Positions 1 through 8,461 of a stretch of DNA of 64,000 bases are shown here, in pieces. The position numbers and the translations under genes were made by a program. This DNA comes from a bacterium. GTDB lineage: Bacteria > Bacillota > Bacilli > Lactobacillales > Streptococcaceae. The stretch is taken from positions 606,334-670,333 of the forward strand of contig CAJNCG010000001.1 of NCBI GenBank assembly GCA_905221205.1, given 5' to 3'. The notes beneath the pieces were generated by a model. It did no database searches and was not told where the DNA came from. It saw only the letters and a list, made by a program, of their open reading frames with translations. How positions within the stretch are numbered: position 1 is the stretch's first letter; each line of letters starts with the position of its first letter.

Positions 1-48
1 CTTCCTCAACTTCATACTCTCCTCTACGACAACCAACGTGGTGTTTAA
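1..48 (+). CDS. queE: QueE C-terminus (partial, cut by window edge)
   Basis: Only the last 15 codons and the TAA stop are present; they read LPQLHTLLYDNQRGV. This matches the usual C-terminal tail of 7-carboxy-7-deazaguanine synthase, the radical-SAM enzyme two steps before QueF in preQ1 synthesis. The position directly upstream of queF supports it. The call rests on a short tail plus context, so it is moderate. Confidence 0.6.
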   Translation, partial: LPQLHTLLYDNQRGV

Positions 49-152
49 TACTCTTCGAAAATCAAATTCAAACCACGTCAGCTTCGCCTTACCGTACTCA
101 AGTACAGCCTGCGGCTAGCTTCCTAGTTTGCTCTTTGATTTTCATTAAGTAT
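48..152 (+). repeat. BOX element, boxA-boxC form without boxB
   Basis: It opens with ATACTCTTCGAAAATC, contains the BOX core CACGTCAGCTTCGCCTTACC (related to the BOX-PCR primer target) and ends with CTCTTTGATTTTCATTAAGT. The central boxB module seen in the two complete copies of this window is missing. It lies between queE and queF and fills most of that gap, so any transcript reading from queE into queF would carry it. Confidence 0.85.
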
Positions 153-172
153 AAAATTAGAAAGAAAAAATT

Positions 173-664
173 ATGTCACAACAAGAAGAAATGAAAAACC
201 TTAGCCTACTAGGCAACAAAGAAACCAACTACATTTTCGAGTATCAACCAGAAGTTCTCGAATCCTTTGACAACCGTCATGTGGAAAATGACTATTTCAT
301 CAAATTCAACTGCCCTGAATTTACCTCCCTGTGCCCAATCACTGCTCAACCAGACTTTGCAACCATTTATATTTCCTACATTCCCGACAAGCTCTGTGTT
401 GAGTCAAAATCCCTCAAACTCTACCTTTTTAGCTACCGAAATCATGGGGATTTTCACGAAAACTGTATCAACACCATCGGGAAAGACTTGGTCAACTTGC
501 TAGACCCTCGCTATTTAGAGGTCTGGGGAAAATTCACTCCACGTGGGGGCATTTCAATTGACCCTTACTACAACTACGGTAAGCCAGGAACTAAGTATGA
601 AGGCCTGGCAGAACAACGCCTCTTCCAACACGATCTTTATCCAGAGAAAATTGACAACCGTTAA
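173..664 (+). CDS. queF: NADPH-dependent preQ0 reductase QueF
   Basis: It reduces 7-cyano-7-deazaguanine (preQ0) to preQ1, the last free-base step before insertion into queuosine tRNAs. At 163 residues it is the short single-domain QueF type. The catalytic Cys lies in [11 protein letters not shown], and the NADPH-binding motif ESKSLKLY with the following [13 protein letters not shown] segment (here [12 protein letters not shown]) is intact. The ribosome binding site is poor (only an A-rich GAAAGAAAAAA tract upstream), so translation may be weak or helped by read-through from queE. A bidirectional hairpin terminator follows. Identification is firm. Confidence 0.95.
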   Translation: MSQQEEMKNLSLLGNKETNYIFEYQPEVLESFDNRHVENDYFIKFNCPEFTSLCPITAQPDFATIYISYIPDKLCVESKSLKLYLFSYRNHGDFHENCINTIGKDLVNLLDPRYLEVWGKFTPRGGISIDPYYNYGKPGTKYEGLAEQRLFQHDLYPEKIDNR

Positions 665-673
665 ACAGATAAG

Positions 674-712
674 AAAAAGCCCTGTTCCTCAAAACGAGGA
701 GCAAAGCTTTTT
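674..712. terminator. Bidirectional terminator between queF and aqp
   Basis: Arms AAAAAGC and GCTTTTT enclose a second pairing GTTCCTC/GAGGAGC. A-run on one side and T-run on the other fit intrinsic termination for the two convergent genes. Confidence 0.75.
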
Positions 713-721
713 GTGTTTCAA

Positions 722-1390
722 TTATTCTTCTGTTCCAAGGAAATTTTTAGCAACCAGTGCTGCAAGAATACCACCAACGATTGGGGCAAGGATGAAAATC
801 CATACTTGTTGAAGGGCTGCGCCACCTACCAAGACAGCTGGTGCCAAGCTACGAGCTGGGTTAACTGAAAGTCCAGTAATGTTCAATCCCACAAGAATCA
901 TGGCCATCAATGACAAACCGATTACCAAACCAGCAATCGCTCCATTGCCCTTGCTTTCTGAAGTCACGGTCATGATAACCAAGACAAACAAGAAGGTTGC
1001 GATGACTTCAAACAAGAAACCAGCAAAGACAGTAACCCCGTTTGCCAAGGCATTTTCACCAAGGCTAGCAGTTGACATACCTGAGTTCGCCAAGAGGAAG
1101 AAGACAGCGCCAGAAGCGATGAAAGCTCCAACAACTTGCCCAAGGATGTAGTTTACAAGTTCTGAAGATGACAAGCGTTTGTTTACAAACATAGCAATTG
1201 AAACAGCTGGGTTCAAGTGAGCACCTGAAACAGTTCCGATTGAGTAAGCAGCGACTACGATTGCCAGACCAAAGGCAAAGGCGATTCCAAGGTGACCAAG
1301 GCCATTAAGACCATTTCCAAAAACAACAGCTCCTGTCCCAACAAACACAAGCATGAAAGTACCGATTAACTCAGCAACAAATTTTTTCAT
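722..1390 (-). CDS. MIP-family aquaporin / channel
   Basis: A six-helix membrane channel of 222 residues with both half-helix signatures: HLNPAVS after helix 2 and VNPARS after helix 5. The Ser after NPAR is typical of water channels (glycerol channels have Asp). However, aligned by eye to AqpZ, the selectivity-filter His (12 residues before the second NPA Asn) is Ile and the Thr three residues before that Asn is Leu. The pore is therefore more hydrophobic than a classical water channel. The pneumococcal orthologue has been linked to peroxide/oxygen movement, which I recall but cannot check. It has its own promoter and is transcribed towards queF. Confidence 0.9.
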   Translation of the reverse strand: MKKFVAELIGTFMLVFVGTGAVVFGNGLNGLGHLGIAFAFGLAIVVAAYSIGTVSGAHLNPAVSIAMFVNKRLSSSELVNYILGQVVGAFIASGAVFFLLANSGMSTASLGENALANGVTVFAGFLFEVIATFLFVLVIMTVTSESKGNGAIAGLVIGLSLMAMILVGLNITGLSVNPARSLAPAVLVGGAALQQVWIFILAPIVGGILAALVAKNFLGTEE

Positions 1391-1422
1391 TTTCTTTCTC
1401 CTTTTTTCAAAAACTAGATACT

Positions 1423-1451
1423 AGTCTATCAAAAGAAGGAAAGGGTTTCAA
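1423..1451 (-). promoter_or_regulatory. Probable promoter of the aquaporin gene
   Basis: On the minus strand, TTGAAA (1451-1446) and TAGACT (1428-1423) are separated by 17 nt, about 33 nt upstream of the start codon; the RBS is AAAGGAGAAAG. Confidence 0.5.
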
Positions 1452-1505
1452 GAAAATTGTTTGGAAATTTTCAGGGTAAAATTCTATAAAAACGGTAGTG
1501 TTTAT

Positions 1506-1534
1506 TTGAAACATTTTTTCTAAAGGTATATAAT
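1506..1534 (+). promoter_or_regulatory. Probable promoter of the acetoin reductase gene
   Basis: TTGAAA (1506-1511), 17-nt spacer, TATAAT (1529-1534). The implied 5' leader is about 105 nt; I see no recognisable riboswitch in it. Confidence 0.65.
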
Positions 1535-1645
1535 GTCAATATAGTTCTAATAAGTTATTCATTCCCTAATTTGAACTAATTTTTACAACTTTGCTGTTCT
1601 TTTATGAACGTTTGAATGGTATCGTGAATACCAAGGAGGAATCAT

Positions 1646-2410
1646 ATGTCTAAAGTTGCTATTGTCACAGGTGCAGGTCAAGGAATCGGTTTTGCAATTG
1701 CGAAACGATTGGTTCAAGATGGCTTTAAGGTAGGAGTCTTAGACTACAATCCCGAAACAGCTGAAAAGGCTGTTGCCGAATTATCAGCTGAAAATGCCTT
1801 TGCTGTCGTAGCTGATGTTTCAAAACAGGCAGAAGTTGCCCAAGCATTTCAACAGGTTGTTGACCATTTTGGTGATTTGAATGTTGTCGTAAATAACGCT
1901 GGTGTTGCTCCAACTACTCCTCTTGATACAATTACTGAGGAACAATTTACACGTACCTTCGGTATCAACGTTGGTGGTGTCATTTGGGGTTCACAAGCTG
2001 CACAAGCGCAATTTAAAGCACTTGGCCACGGAGGTAAAATTATCAACGCAACTTCTCAAGCTGGTGTAGTCGGTAATCCAAATCTAACTGTTTATGGTGG
2101 AACAAAATTTGCTGTTCGCGGAATTACGCAAACATTAGCCCGTGATTTAGCAGACTCAGGCATCACTGTTAACGCCTACGCACCAGGTATTGTTAAAACA
2201 CCAATGATGTACGATATCGCTCATGAAGTTGGTAAAAATGCAGGCAAAGATGACGAATGGGGTATGCAGACATTTGCAAAAGATATTACTCTAAAACGTC
2301 TATCTGAACCAGAAGATGTAGCTGCCGCTGTCAGCTTCCTTGCAGGACCAGATTCAAACTACATTACAGGACAAACCATTATCGTTGATGGTGGTATGCA
2401 ATTCCATTAA
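1646..2410 (+). CDS. butA: Acetoin(diacetyl) reductase / butanediol dehydrogenase (SDR)
   Basis: A classical short-chain dehydrogenase of 254 residues that reduces diacetyl to acetoin and acetoin to 2,3-butanediol using NADH. The Rossmann motif TGAGQGIG is at residues 8-15, NNAG near residue 87, catalytic Ser in NATSQAG, and YGGTK gives the Tyr-Lys pair. The long insert around [19 protein letters not shown] and the IVKTPMM segment are typical of the BudC/ButA subgroup. A strong RBS (AAGGAGG) lies 7 nt before ATG. It is monocistronic, with its own promoter and terminator, and would serve NAD recycling during overflow metabolism. Confidence 0.88.
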   Translation: MSKVAIVTGAGQGIGFAIAKRLVQDGFKVGVLDYNPETAEKAVAELSAENAFAVVADVSKQAEVAQAFQQVVDHFGDLNVVVNNAGVAPTTPLDTITEEQFTRTFGINVGGVIWGSQAAQAQFKALGHGGKIINATSQAGVVGNPNLTVYGGTKFAVRGITQTLARDLADSGITVNAYAPGIVKTPMMYDIAHEVGKNAGKDDEWGMQTFAKDITLKRLSEPEDVAAAVSFLAGPDSNYITGQTIIVDGGMQFH

Positions 2411-2417
2411 GATACAC

Positions 2418-2450
2418 AAAAAGAGGTTGGAAAATGATTCAACCTCTTTT
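2418..2450 (+). terminator. Terminator after butA
   Basis: AAAGAGGTTG and CAACCTCTTTT pair around a short loop, followed by TTAATT. Confidence 0.8.
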
Positions 2451-2518
2451 AATTAGTTTTCATTATTAGTTAGGAGGATACAATAGAAACACTATTACTA
2501 AGTAATACTAGTTAATCC

Positions 2519-3310
2519 CTAATATTGAAAAGACTGGATAGCTTCTTTCAAGTCATCTTGTAAACTATTTCTCTGGTCAAGTTGGATATAGACTTCCAAT
2601 AGACAGGATCTAAAGTTGGAAAATTTGTAAAAATCTTCCCTTTCTTCTATCGGAAAATTAACCGTTTTTATCCAAGAAGCTACTTGCTCTTGCGCTAACT
2701 TCCCTTGTAAAATCGGTTCATAAAATGCTCTGGCCAAACGCCAATCTTCATCATCTGTAAAACGAATGGGAATTCTTTTAAATAATGGACCAAGTATGTC
2801 AAAGACTTCATGAATTCTGTTTTTAGGAAAGTCTGGATGACAAACTACCTCCGTCAGTAAATCGGCTCCATGTGCAAAAGCGTGAACCCAACCATACTGA
2901 CTTGAAAAACCTGTCGTATCTTTTTCTTTTGAAAGATAGTGCAAGCCTTGATGTAAAAGGATATTGCGAATTTCTGCTTTTAATCCCTGATAAAAAACCG
3001 ATTGCTGGTTGGCATCCGCAGACAAGAGATTTGCATAAACAAGTGCCCTAAAAGAACGTTCAAGTGTTGGCAGACCTACCTTATCAATCTTTTTATCTAG
3101 TCCTCCATCAGCCGAGACCACCTCAGCAATGAAATGAAATTGTTCCTGTGTAAATAGCTCTTCCTGAATCCCTCTAGCAAAGCTTATAAAAACAAGGTCA
3201 TCACGAATTTCTGGAGAAGAATCTCCCAAATGGTCAAGCAACCACTGGATTTCCTCCTGATGATAACTTGGTTTTTCTTCTGCTATTTTTCTTAGTAACT
3301 CTTGATACAT
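2519..3310 (-). CDS. DUF2785 domain protein
   Basis: A soluble, mostly helical protein of 263 residues. The segments DDLVFISFARGI, SFRALVYANLL and YGWVHAFAHGADLLTEVV match the DUF2785 family as I know it; no function has been assigned. There is no signal peptide or membrane segment. Two His in the GWVHAFAHGAD segment are conserved-looking and could bind metal, but that is speculation. It stands alone, downstream of pepF in the same direction and separated from it by a 250-nt gap. Confidence 0.7.
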   Translation of the reverse strand: MYQELLRKIAEEKPSYHQEEIQWLLDHLGDSSPEIRDDLVFISFARGIQEELFTQEQFHFIAEVVSADGGLDKKIDKVGLPTLERSFRALVYANLLSADANQQSVFYQGLKAEIRNILLHQGLHYLSKEKDTTGFSSQYGWVHAFAHGADLLTEVVCHPDFPKNRIHEVFDILGPLFKRIPIRFTDDEDWRLARAFYEPILQGKLAQEQVASWIKTVNFPIEEREDFYKFSNFRSCLLEVYIQLDQRNSLQDDLKEAIQSFQY

Positions 3311-3421
3311 GGTCAGTACCTCTACATTTCTAGCAACTGTTCAAAAAGCCAGCCTTAAATGTCTTAATATTGAATTCTCAATTAAATACAATCTGATAAA
3401 AAATGAAGTAAATAACTATTA

Positions 3422-3535
3422 TCAATACCAACTTACCGCAAGTTCAAATTTAACATCACGACCTTCAAAGGCATTTTTAAAAATAGCTACAGCTAATCCA
3501 ATTATAATGACGCTTAACAAGCCTATAAACATCAT
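3422..3535 (-). CDS. Possible small membrane peptide downstream of pepF (37 aa)
   Basis: An open frame starts ATG-ATG at 3535, with GAAAGG as RBS about 9 nt upstream, and ends with TGA at 3422. The predicted peptide begins MMFIGLLSVIIIGLAVAIF and continues KNAFEGRDVKFELAVSWY: one hydrophobic helix followed by a charged tail. It starts 23 nt after the pepF stop codon in the same direction, so it would be co-transcribed. There is no homology evidence; the RBS, hydrophobic pattern and position support it. Confidence 0.45.
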   Translation of the reverse strand: MMFIGLLSVIIIGLAVAIFKNAFEGRDVKFELAVSWY

Positions 3536-3558
3536 TCTAGAACAACCTTTCTATCCCC

Positions 3559-5355
3559 TTACTCTCCCAACTGGGCACTGTAGGCGATAATCTGGTCAAC
3601 TGTGTCTGACAAGAACTGGATGGTATCACGGAGTGGTTTGTCTGTTGAGATATCCGCTCCGATAATCATAGCTGACTCAAGCGGTGTCTTACTACCACCT
3701 GATTTAAGAAGATTGAGCCAGTCTTCAGCTCCAGTTTCTGAATGTTTCAGATGAAGGTAACCCGCAGTCGAGATAACAAGACCAGCAGAGTAAGTGTAGC
3801 TATACAAGCCCATGTAGTAATGAGCTTGGCGCATCCAAGTCAGAGCCGCATCGTCATCAATTTCAATGGCATCACCCCAGAAGTCTGTCAAGACTTCCTT
3901 CATAATGCTGTTGAGTTTGCTTGCTCCAAAGGTCTCTCCTTCTTCAATCAATGTATACACCTTACGCTGGAAGGCTGCTTCCAAGAGGTGAGTGATGAAA
4001 TTATGGAAGTAGGTATCTGTCAAGCGGTGGGCAAGGGCAAAGCGTTTTTGACGTGGGTCATCAGACTGGTGCTCCAAGTAATCACTTAAAAGCAATTCAT
4101 TGAAGGTTGATGGCGCTTCGACATAGTAGGTCGACATGTGGGCATTAAAATAACTCTGATGATTATCTGAGAAGATGAATTGACCAGAATGTCCGATTTC
4201 ATGAATCAAGGTATAGACATCGCTCAAACGACCTGTCCAGCTCATGAGGACATAAGGGTGCACGCGATATGGATCCGCTGCATAACCGCCAGAATCCTTG
4301 CCACTATTGGCAGCAAAGTCCACCCAGCGCTCTTCTTGATAGCGAGCAACTTCCTGACAATATTCCTGCCCCAAAGGTTCTACCGACTTCATGACCAAAT
4401 CATAGGCGTCGTCAATGGTCACTTCAGGATTCAGGGCGCTGTCCAAATCCAATTTCCAATCTGCAAAGGTCATCTTTTCAAGACCATTGACCTTGGCAAC
4501 ATGCTTGAGATATCTCTGGGCAACTGGCGCAAAATCTTTCATGATGAGGTCAATCTGACGGTCAAACATGGCACGGTCCACTTCTTGTTCAGCTAGAAGA
4601 TAATCAAAGACCGAGTCGTAGCCCTTCATATCTGCCAAGAGTTTTTCAGACTTGACTTGGGCTAAATAGGCTGCCGCAGCTGTATTTTGGTGCTTACGAA
4701 GTCCTTCAGAGAAGGAACGGAAGGATTTCTCACGAATTTCAGCATCCTCGTGGTTTTGGTAGAAATTCTCATAGGTGACAAAGCTGTTTTTGTAGGTTTT
4801 GCCATTGACTTCAAAGTCAGCCATTTCGAAATCCCCAGCTCGCATCTTTGTGTAGATATCCTGTGGACTGTAGAAAACTTCACCCAGATTGGTCAAGGCC
4901 TTCTCCACATCTGCCCCTAGATAGTGGGCTTTTTTGATTTTGGCCTGACGAATGGCTGCTGTCAAGTGAGGTAATTCCCCCAAACGATTTAAGACTTCCT
5001 CGTCTGCTGCCACCAGAGCATCATCAAAGAAGGTCAAGGCTACGCTGGCATCTGTTTCAAATTCCATCCCAGCTTGGGCAATATTGGCAAATTCTTCATT
5101 GCTATAGTCTGTCGTCTGAGGCATAAAACCATAGTTGCCAATATGGCTCATCTGAATGTAGATTTGTTCCAATTCCGCAAAGGCCTTCTCGAAATCCTCA
5201 AAAGTATGAAGATTCCCCTTGTAGTCACGGCTAAATTGGTTGATGTCTTCGCGAGCTTTCTCGATTGCACGCAAGAAATCCTCACGGTCTTGGTATAGGG
5301 CTGTTAAATCCCAAAGTTCCTTTTCTGGAAATTCTGAACGGTGTTTTTGCTCCAT
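3559..5355 (-). CDS. pepF: Oligoendopeptidase F (M3 zinc metallopeptidase)
   Basis: A cytoplasmic zinc peptidase that degrades short peptides of roughly 7-20 residues imported by Opp/Ami systems. At 598 residues it is full length for PepF/PepB. The zinc motif HEIGH is in TLIHEIGHSGQFIFS, and the third ligand Glu is in YVEAPSTFNELLLSDYL. The N-terminal half is the helical oligopeptidase F domain. An ATG at 5355 follows GAGGAAGAAA. It lies 11 nt after rsmE upstream in the same direction, so prmA-rsmE-pepF probably form one transcript. Confidence 0.93.
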   Translation of the reverse strand: MEQKHRSEFPEKELWDLTALYQDREDFLRAIEKAREDINQFSRDYKGNLHTFEDFEKAFAELEQIYIQMSHIGNYGFMPQTTDYSNEEFANIAQAGMEFETDASVALTFFDDALVAADEEVLNRLGELPHLTAAIRQAKIKKAHYLGADVEKALTNLGEVFYSPQDIYTKMRAGDFEMADFEVNGKTYKNSFVTYENFYQNHEDAEIREKSFRSFSEGLRKHQNTAAAAYLAQVKSEKLLADMKGYDSVFDYLLAEQEVDRAMFDRQIDLIMKDFAPVAQRYLKHVAKVNGLEKMTFADWKLDLDSALNPEVTIDDAYDLVMKSVEPLGQEYCQEVARYQEERWVDFAANSGKDSGGYAADPYRVHPYVLMSWTGRLSDVYTLIHEIGHSGQFIFSDNHQSYFNAHMSTYYVEAPSTFNELLLSDYLEHQSDDPRQKRFALAHRLTDTYFHNFITHLLEAAFQRKVYTLIEEGETFGASKLNSIMKEVLTDFWGDAIEIDDDAALTWMRQAHYYMGLYSYTYSAGLVISTAGYLHLKHSETGAEDWLNLLKSGGSKTPLESAMIIGADISTDKPLRDTIQFLSDTVDQIIAYSAQLGE

Positions 5356-5365
5356 TTTCTTCCTC

Positions 5366-6109
5366 TTATTTCTCTAATTCTAATAAAACACTAAGGGCTG
5401 ATAAGGCGTAAAGCGGTGCTGTTTCTGCTCGCAAAATACGAGGTCCAAGACCAGCCAAGACTGCTCCCTTAACTTCAAAACTTTCGATTTCTGCAAGTGA
5501 GAGACCGCCTTCTGGACCAAAGATAAAGAGCAGTTTGGCTCCTTTTTCAAGACCAGAGACCGCTTGTAAGAGCGCAGCAGCTTCTCCTTCTTTGGCCGAC
5601 TCTTCATAAGCCACTACGATAGAGTCAAATTGGTCCAGTTGAACTAGAAAGTCAGCTTTCTTCTCAAAAAGCTTGATACTTGGGACCAGATTACGCTTGC
5701 TTTGTTCTGCCGCTCCAAGGGCGATTTTTTCTAGTTTTTCAACCTTTTTGCCTAGTTTCTTGCCGTCCCATTTGGCAACTGACCAGTCGGCAGGGAAGGC
5801 CCAGATTTGGCTGGCACCCAGTTCGGTTACTTTCTGAGTAATGAACTCCAACTTATCTCCCTTAGGAAAGCCGGATGCGATGGTCACTTGAACTGGCAGT
5901 TCCACATTGTCATCTAGTTCTTCTACCAATTCAAACTGACGATTTTTCACATCCAGCACGCGCGCCAAGCGCTTAATGCCATCATCAAAGACCAAAGTAA
6001 CCTCATCATCTTCTTTCAAGCGCATAACCTGAAACATGTGCTTGCTGGTTTCCTTGTCCTCAATGGTGACAGGAGAGATAGCACTGCCTTTTACAAAATA
6101 CTGCTGCAT
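5366..6109 (-). CDS. rsmE: 16S rRNA m3U1498 methyltransferase RsmE
   Basis: It methylates N3 of U1498 in 16S rRNA using SAM. The N-terminal PUA-like segment and the SPOUT knot elements FIFGPEGGLSLAEI and GLGPRILRAETAPLYALS are intact. I take the start at 6109 (MQQYFVKG): the ATG is 1 nt after the prmA stop, behind GGGGG. An in-frame TTG at 6121 would add four residues and is less likely. It is translationally coupled to prmA. Confidence 0.93.
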   Translation of the reverse strand: MQQYFVKGSAISPVTIEDKETSKHMFQVMRLKEDDEVTLVFDDGIKRLARVLDVKNRQFELVEELDDNVELPVQVTIASGFPKGDKLEFITQKVTELGASQIWAFPADWSVAKWDGKKLGKKVEKLEKIALGAAEQSKRNLVPSIKLFEKKADFLVQLDQFDSIVVAYEESAKEGEAAALLQAVSGLEKGAKLLFIFGPEGGLSLAEIESFEVKGAVLAGLGPRILRAETAPLYALSALSVLLELEK

Positions 6110-6110
6110 G

Positions 6111-7061
6111 CTAGCCCCCAATCACACCTGAAATATCTTTGGTCTTCTTAAAGACACAGGCATTCCATTCCCCTTGAATCATGTGGGTTTCAAGGAAAAA
6201 TCCTGCTGACTCAGCCGACTCGCGCACCATGTCCCACTTGTCCTTGATAATGCCACTCATGATGAGGTAGCCTTCATCCTTGACCAAGCGATAGGCATCC
6301 TCTGTTAGATGAATGAGGATATCCGCCAAGATATTGGCCACAATCACATCTGCCTCAATCTCAACACCCTTGAGCAAATCACCTGCTGCTACATGGATGT
6401 TTTCCATGCCAGGGTTGAGCTCAATATTTTCCTGAGCCACACGAACCGCTACATCATCCAGGTCGTAGGCGAAAATTTCCTTGGCACCAAGAAGCGAGCT
6501 GGCGATAGAAAGGACACCTGAACCAGTCCCCACATCCAGCACCGTTTCGCCACCACGAAGGACCTGCTCCAAGGCAAAGAGGCTCATCTTAGTGGTTGGA
6601 TGCGTTCCAGTCCCAAAAGCCATGCCAGGATCCAGCTTGATAATCTTTTCTCCAGCAGTCGCCTCATAGTCTGTCCAAGACGGCACGATAGTCAAGTCAT
6701 GAGTGATACGAGCTGGCTCATAGTATTTCTTCCAGTTGTCTGCCCAGTCTTCCTCAGCCAAGGCCGTCGTCCCCATCTTGACCTCACCCAAATCCATAAA
6801 ATCTGTTAATTCAGCCAGGCGAGCCAGCAAGTCCGCCTCCACCACTGCCACATCCACCGTGTCAGGGTAGTAGGCTGTCACTACAATTTCTTCCTGTTGC
6901 TCAACCTCTGGAAAAATTTCACCAAAACGGTCGACATTTCCCACATAGTCCATGCTGTCTTCGATTGCAACGCCTTGGGCACCTAACTCAATCAAGAGAT
7001 TGGAGACCAGCTCCTCCCCCTCACGCTTCACTGTAACTTTTAGCTCTTGCCATGTTTCCAT
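6111..7061 (-). CDS. prmA: Ribosomal protein L11 methyltransferase
   Basis: It trimethylates several amino groups of ribosomal protein L11. It has 316 residues: an N-terminal substrate-recognition domain and a C-terminal Rossmann fold. The SAM motif is [15 protein letters not shown], preceded by the family segment [14 protein letters not shown] and followed by NILADIL. The start at 7061 follows GGAAG and overlaps the end of the upstream small gene by 22 nt in a different frame. Confidence 0.95.
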   Translation of the reverse strand: METWQELKVTVKREGEELVSNLLIELGAQGVAIEDSMDYVGNVDRFGEIFPEVEQQEEIVVTAYYPDTVDVAVVEADLLARLAELTDFMDLGEVKMGTTALAEEDWADNWKKYYEPARITHDLTIVPSWTDYEATAGEKIIKLDPGMAFGTGTHPTTKMSLFALEQVLRGGETVLDVGTGSGVLSIASSLLGAKEIFAYDLDDVAVRVAQENIELNPGMENIHVAAGDLLKGVEIEADVIVANILADILIHLTEDAYRLVKDEGYLIMSGIIKDKWDMVRESAESAGFFLETHMIQGEWNACVFKKTKDISGVIGG

Positions 7062-7441
7062 TTTGAATCTTCCTTATTTTTCTTAAATTCTTCAATCACA
7101 TCTGTATAGTGTTCTTTCATTGCGCTATGAATCTGCTGTTTAAAAATACCAAACGTAAGATAATAAACAAATAGAACAATTCCTTCAAACAGTATCAGAA
7201 ACAAAAAATATTCTGAAAATGAAAGTGGTTGAGTATTCTCACCTTGTAAAGACAGAACATACAGTAACCCCCAGATAACGGCCATAGAAATTCCTGCTAC
7301 TTTAATGCCACCTTCCCTTTGTTTTTTTAACTTTAAATATTCCAAATAGATGAATGTAGCTTCTTCTCTAGAATATTGTCCAGTTTTTAGTTTGCGTTTA
7401 ACTTTTTTATTTAACGTCGTTGTTCCAATTATATAAACCAC
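7040..7441 (-). CDS. Hypothetical membrane protein, two TM segments
   Basis: A protein of 133 residues that I do not recognise. A basic N-terminus ([35 protein letters not shown]) precedes two hydrophobic stretches (about residues 46-65 and 78-97); the C-terminal tail is charged. The 13-nt overlap with the NUDIX gene upstream and the 22-nt overlap with prmA downstream show co-translation in one operon. The order NUDIX, membrane protein, prmA, rsmE, pepF is compact. Function unknown. Confidence 0.75.
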   Translation of the reverse strand: MVYIIGTTTLNKKVKRKLKTGQYSREEATFIYLEYLKLKKQREGGIKVAGISMAVIWGLLYVLSLQGENTQPLSFSEYFLFLILFEGIVLFVYYLTFGIFKQQIHSAMKEHYTDVIEEFKKNKEDSKWKHGKS

Positions 7442-7866
7442 TTCATTTCCTCCAAATAATCCCTCACTCTATCCTGCAACTGGGGTACAACCTTATCTGA
7501 GCCAAGAAACTCCTCAATGCCCATCAGTTTATAGCCCTGTCCTTCATCGCCAAAGACGATACTGTCAAACTGTTCCTGCGTTAATTTACCAACTAGAAAG
7601 ACGGATTCCTTCCCCTCAAAAAGCATACTTGGGTACACCTTACTCCAAAGCAGGCAATCTTTAGTCAGATGAATGCCTAGTTCTTCGTAAATTTCACGCG
7701 CCGCGCACTCAAAAGGACTTTCATCACCCTCTCGTCCGCCACCTGGCAATTCCCAGGTATTAGGGTATGGAATGTTTGATTTGTCATCACGCAAGATAGT
7801 TAAAATCCTATCCTTACAAAAGAGGGCAATTTTGCAACCTGTAAAATCTGAAATTTCTAGTTCCAT
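7429..7866 (-). CDS. NUDIX hydrolase
   Basis: A protein of 145 residues with a complete Nudix box: GGGREGDE, then AAREIYEELGI, fitting Gx5Ex7REUxEExGU. This predicts Mg-dependent cleavage of a nucleoside diphosphate linked to another moiety. The substrate cannot be told: NTWELPGG upstream of the box is common to MutT-like and ADP-ribose-like members. The ATG at 7866 is 9 nt downstream of the DUF3013 gene stop, implying one operon. Confidence 0.88.
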   Translation of the reverse strand: MELEISDFTGCKIALFCKDRILTILRDDKSNIPYPNTWELPGGGREGDESPFECAAREIYEELGIHLTKDCLLWSKVYPSMLFEGKESVFLVGKLTQEQFDSIVFGDEGQGYKLMGIEEFLGSDKVVPQLQDRVRDYLEEMKWFI

Positions 7867-7875
7867 GTCAAACTC

Positions 7876-8346
7876 CTAGTATCTCGGATAAGGATAAAAC
7901 TCTCCCTCTTCCAGTCCAACTTTTCCTTCTTCAAAGACTTCTTGGTTCCATTCCATGACAAATTCCTCTGCTTCTGGGTCTTCCAAAAAGTCCATGAGGG
8001 CATCTAGTCCAACCTCGGCAGTATCTTTAAGGAATAGCGCAAAATAAGCTAAAAATTCGCGAGAAAATCCTTTTTTAGGCAGGTAAGGGATGACAGTCAA
8101 ATAGTCTTCTGCATTGACTGTTGACTTAGCAGGATTGTAAAAAAGCACTGCTTCCTCAAAGAGAATGTCATCTGACGAAACCTCTCCGTCTTCATCTACC
8201 ATCTCCACACCTGCAGCGTTTTGCACTTCCAATAGAAAACTCACTTCTACCGCGTGGTTGCGCTTGTCCCAGCTAATCTCAAAATCAAAGGGAAAGTTCT
8301 TCTCCAACTCTTCCTCTAAAACATCTAAAAATCCATATGTTGCCAT
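7876..8346 (-). CDS. DUF3013 family protein
   Basis: A very acidic cytoplasmic protein of 156 residues. MATYGFLDVLEEELEKNFPFDFEISWDKRNHAVEVSF at the N-terminus and the C-terminal EEGEFYPYPRY are what I know from the streptococcal DUF3013 family. No enzymatic motif is visible. It is the first gene of the minus-strand cluster and is divergent from rarA across a 115-nt gap that must hold both promoters. Confidence 0.75.
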   Translation of the reverse strand: MATYGFLDVLEEELEKNFPFDFEISWDKRNHAVEVSFLLEVQNAAGVEMVDEDGEVSSDDILFEEAVLFYNPAKSTVNAEDYLTVIPYLPKKGFSREFLAYFALFLKDTAEVGLDALMDFLEDPEAEEFVMEWNQEVFEEGKVGLEEGEFYPYPRY

Positions 8347-8461
8347 TTTGTCCTCTTTCTATGCGACTCTTTAATCGCCCCGATTGCTCGGAAATGTGCT
8401 AAAATAGATACTACCATCTTACCACATATGTATCAGAAAATCCACGTTAGAAAGGACTGCT

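Noticed and set aside
3742..4596. Long plus-strand frames within pepF
   Set aside because: Antisense shadows of a full-length conserved peptidase; no domain features.
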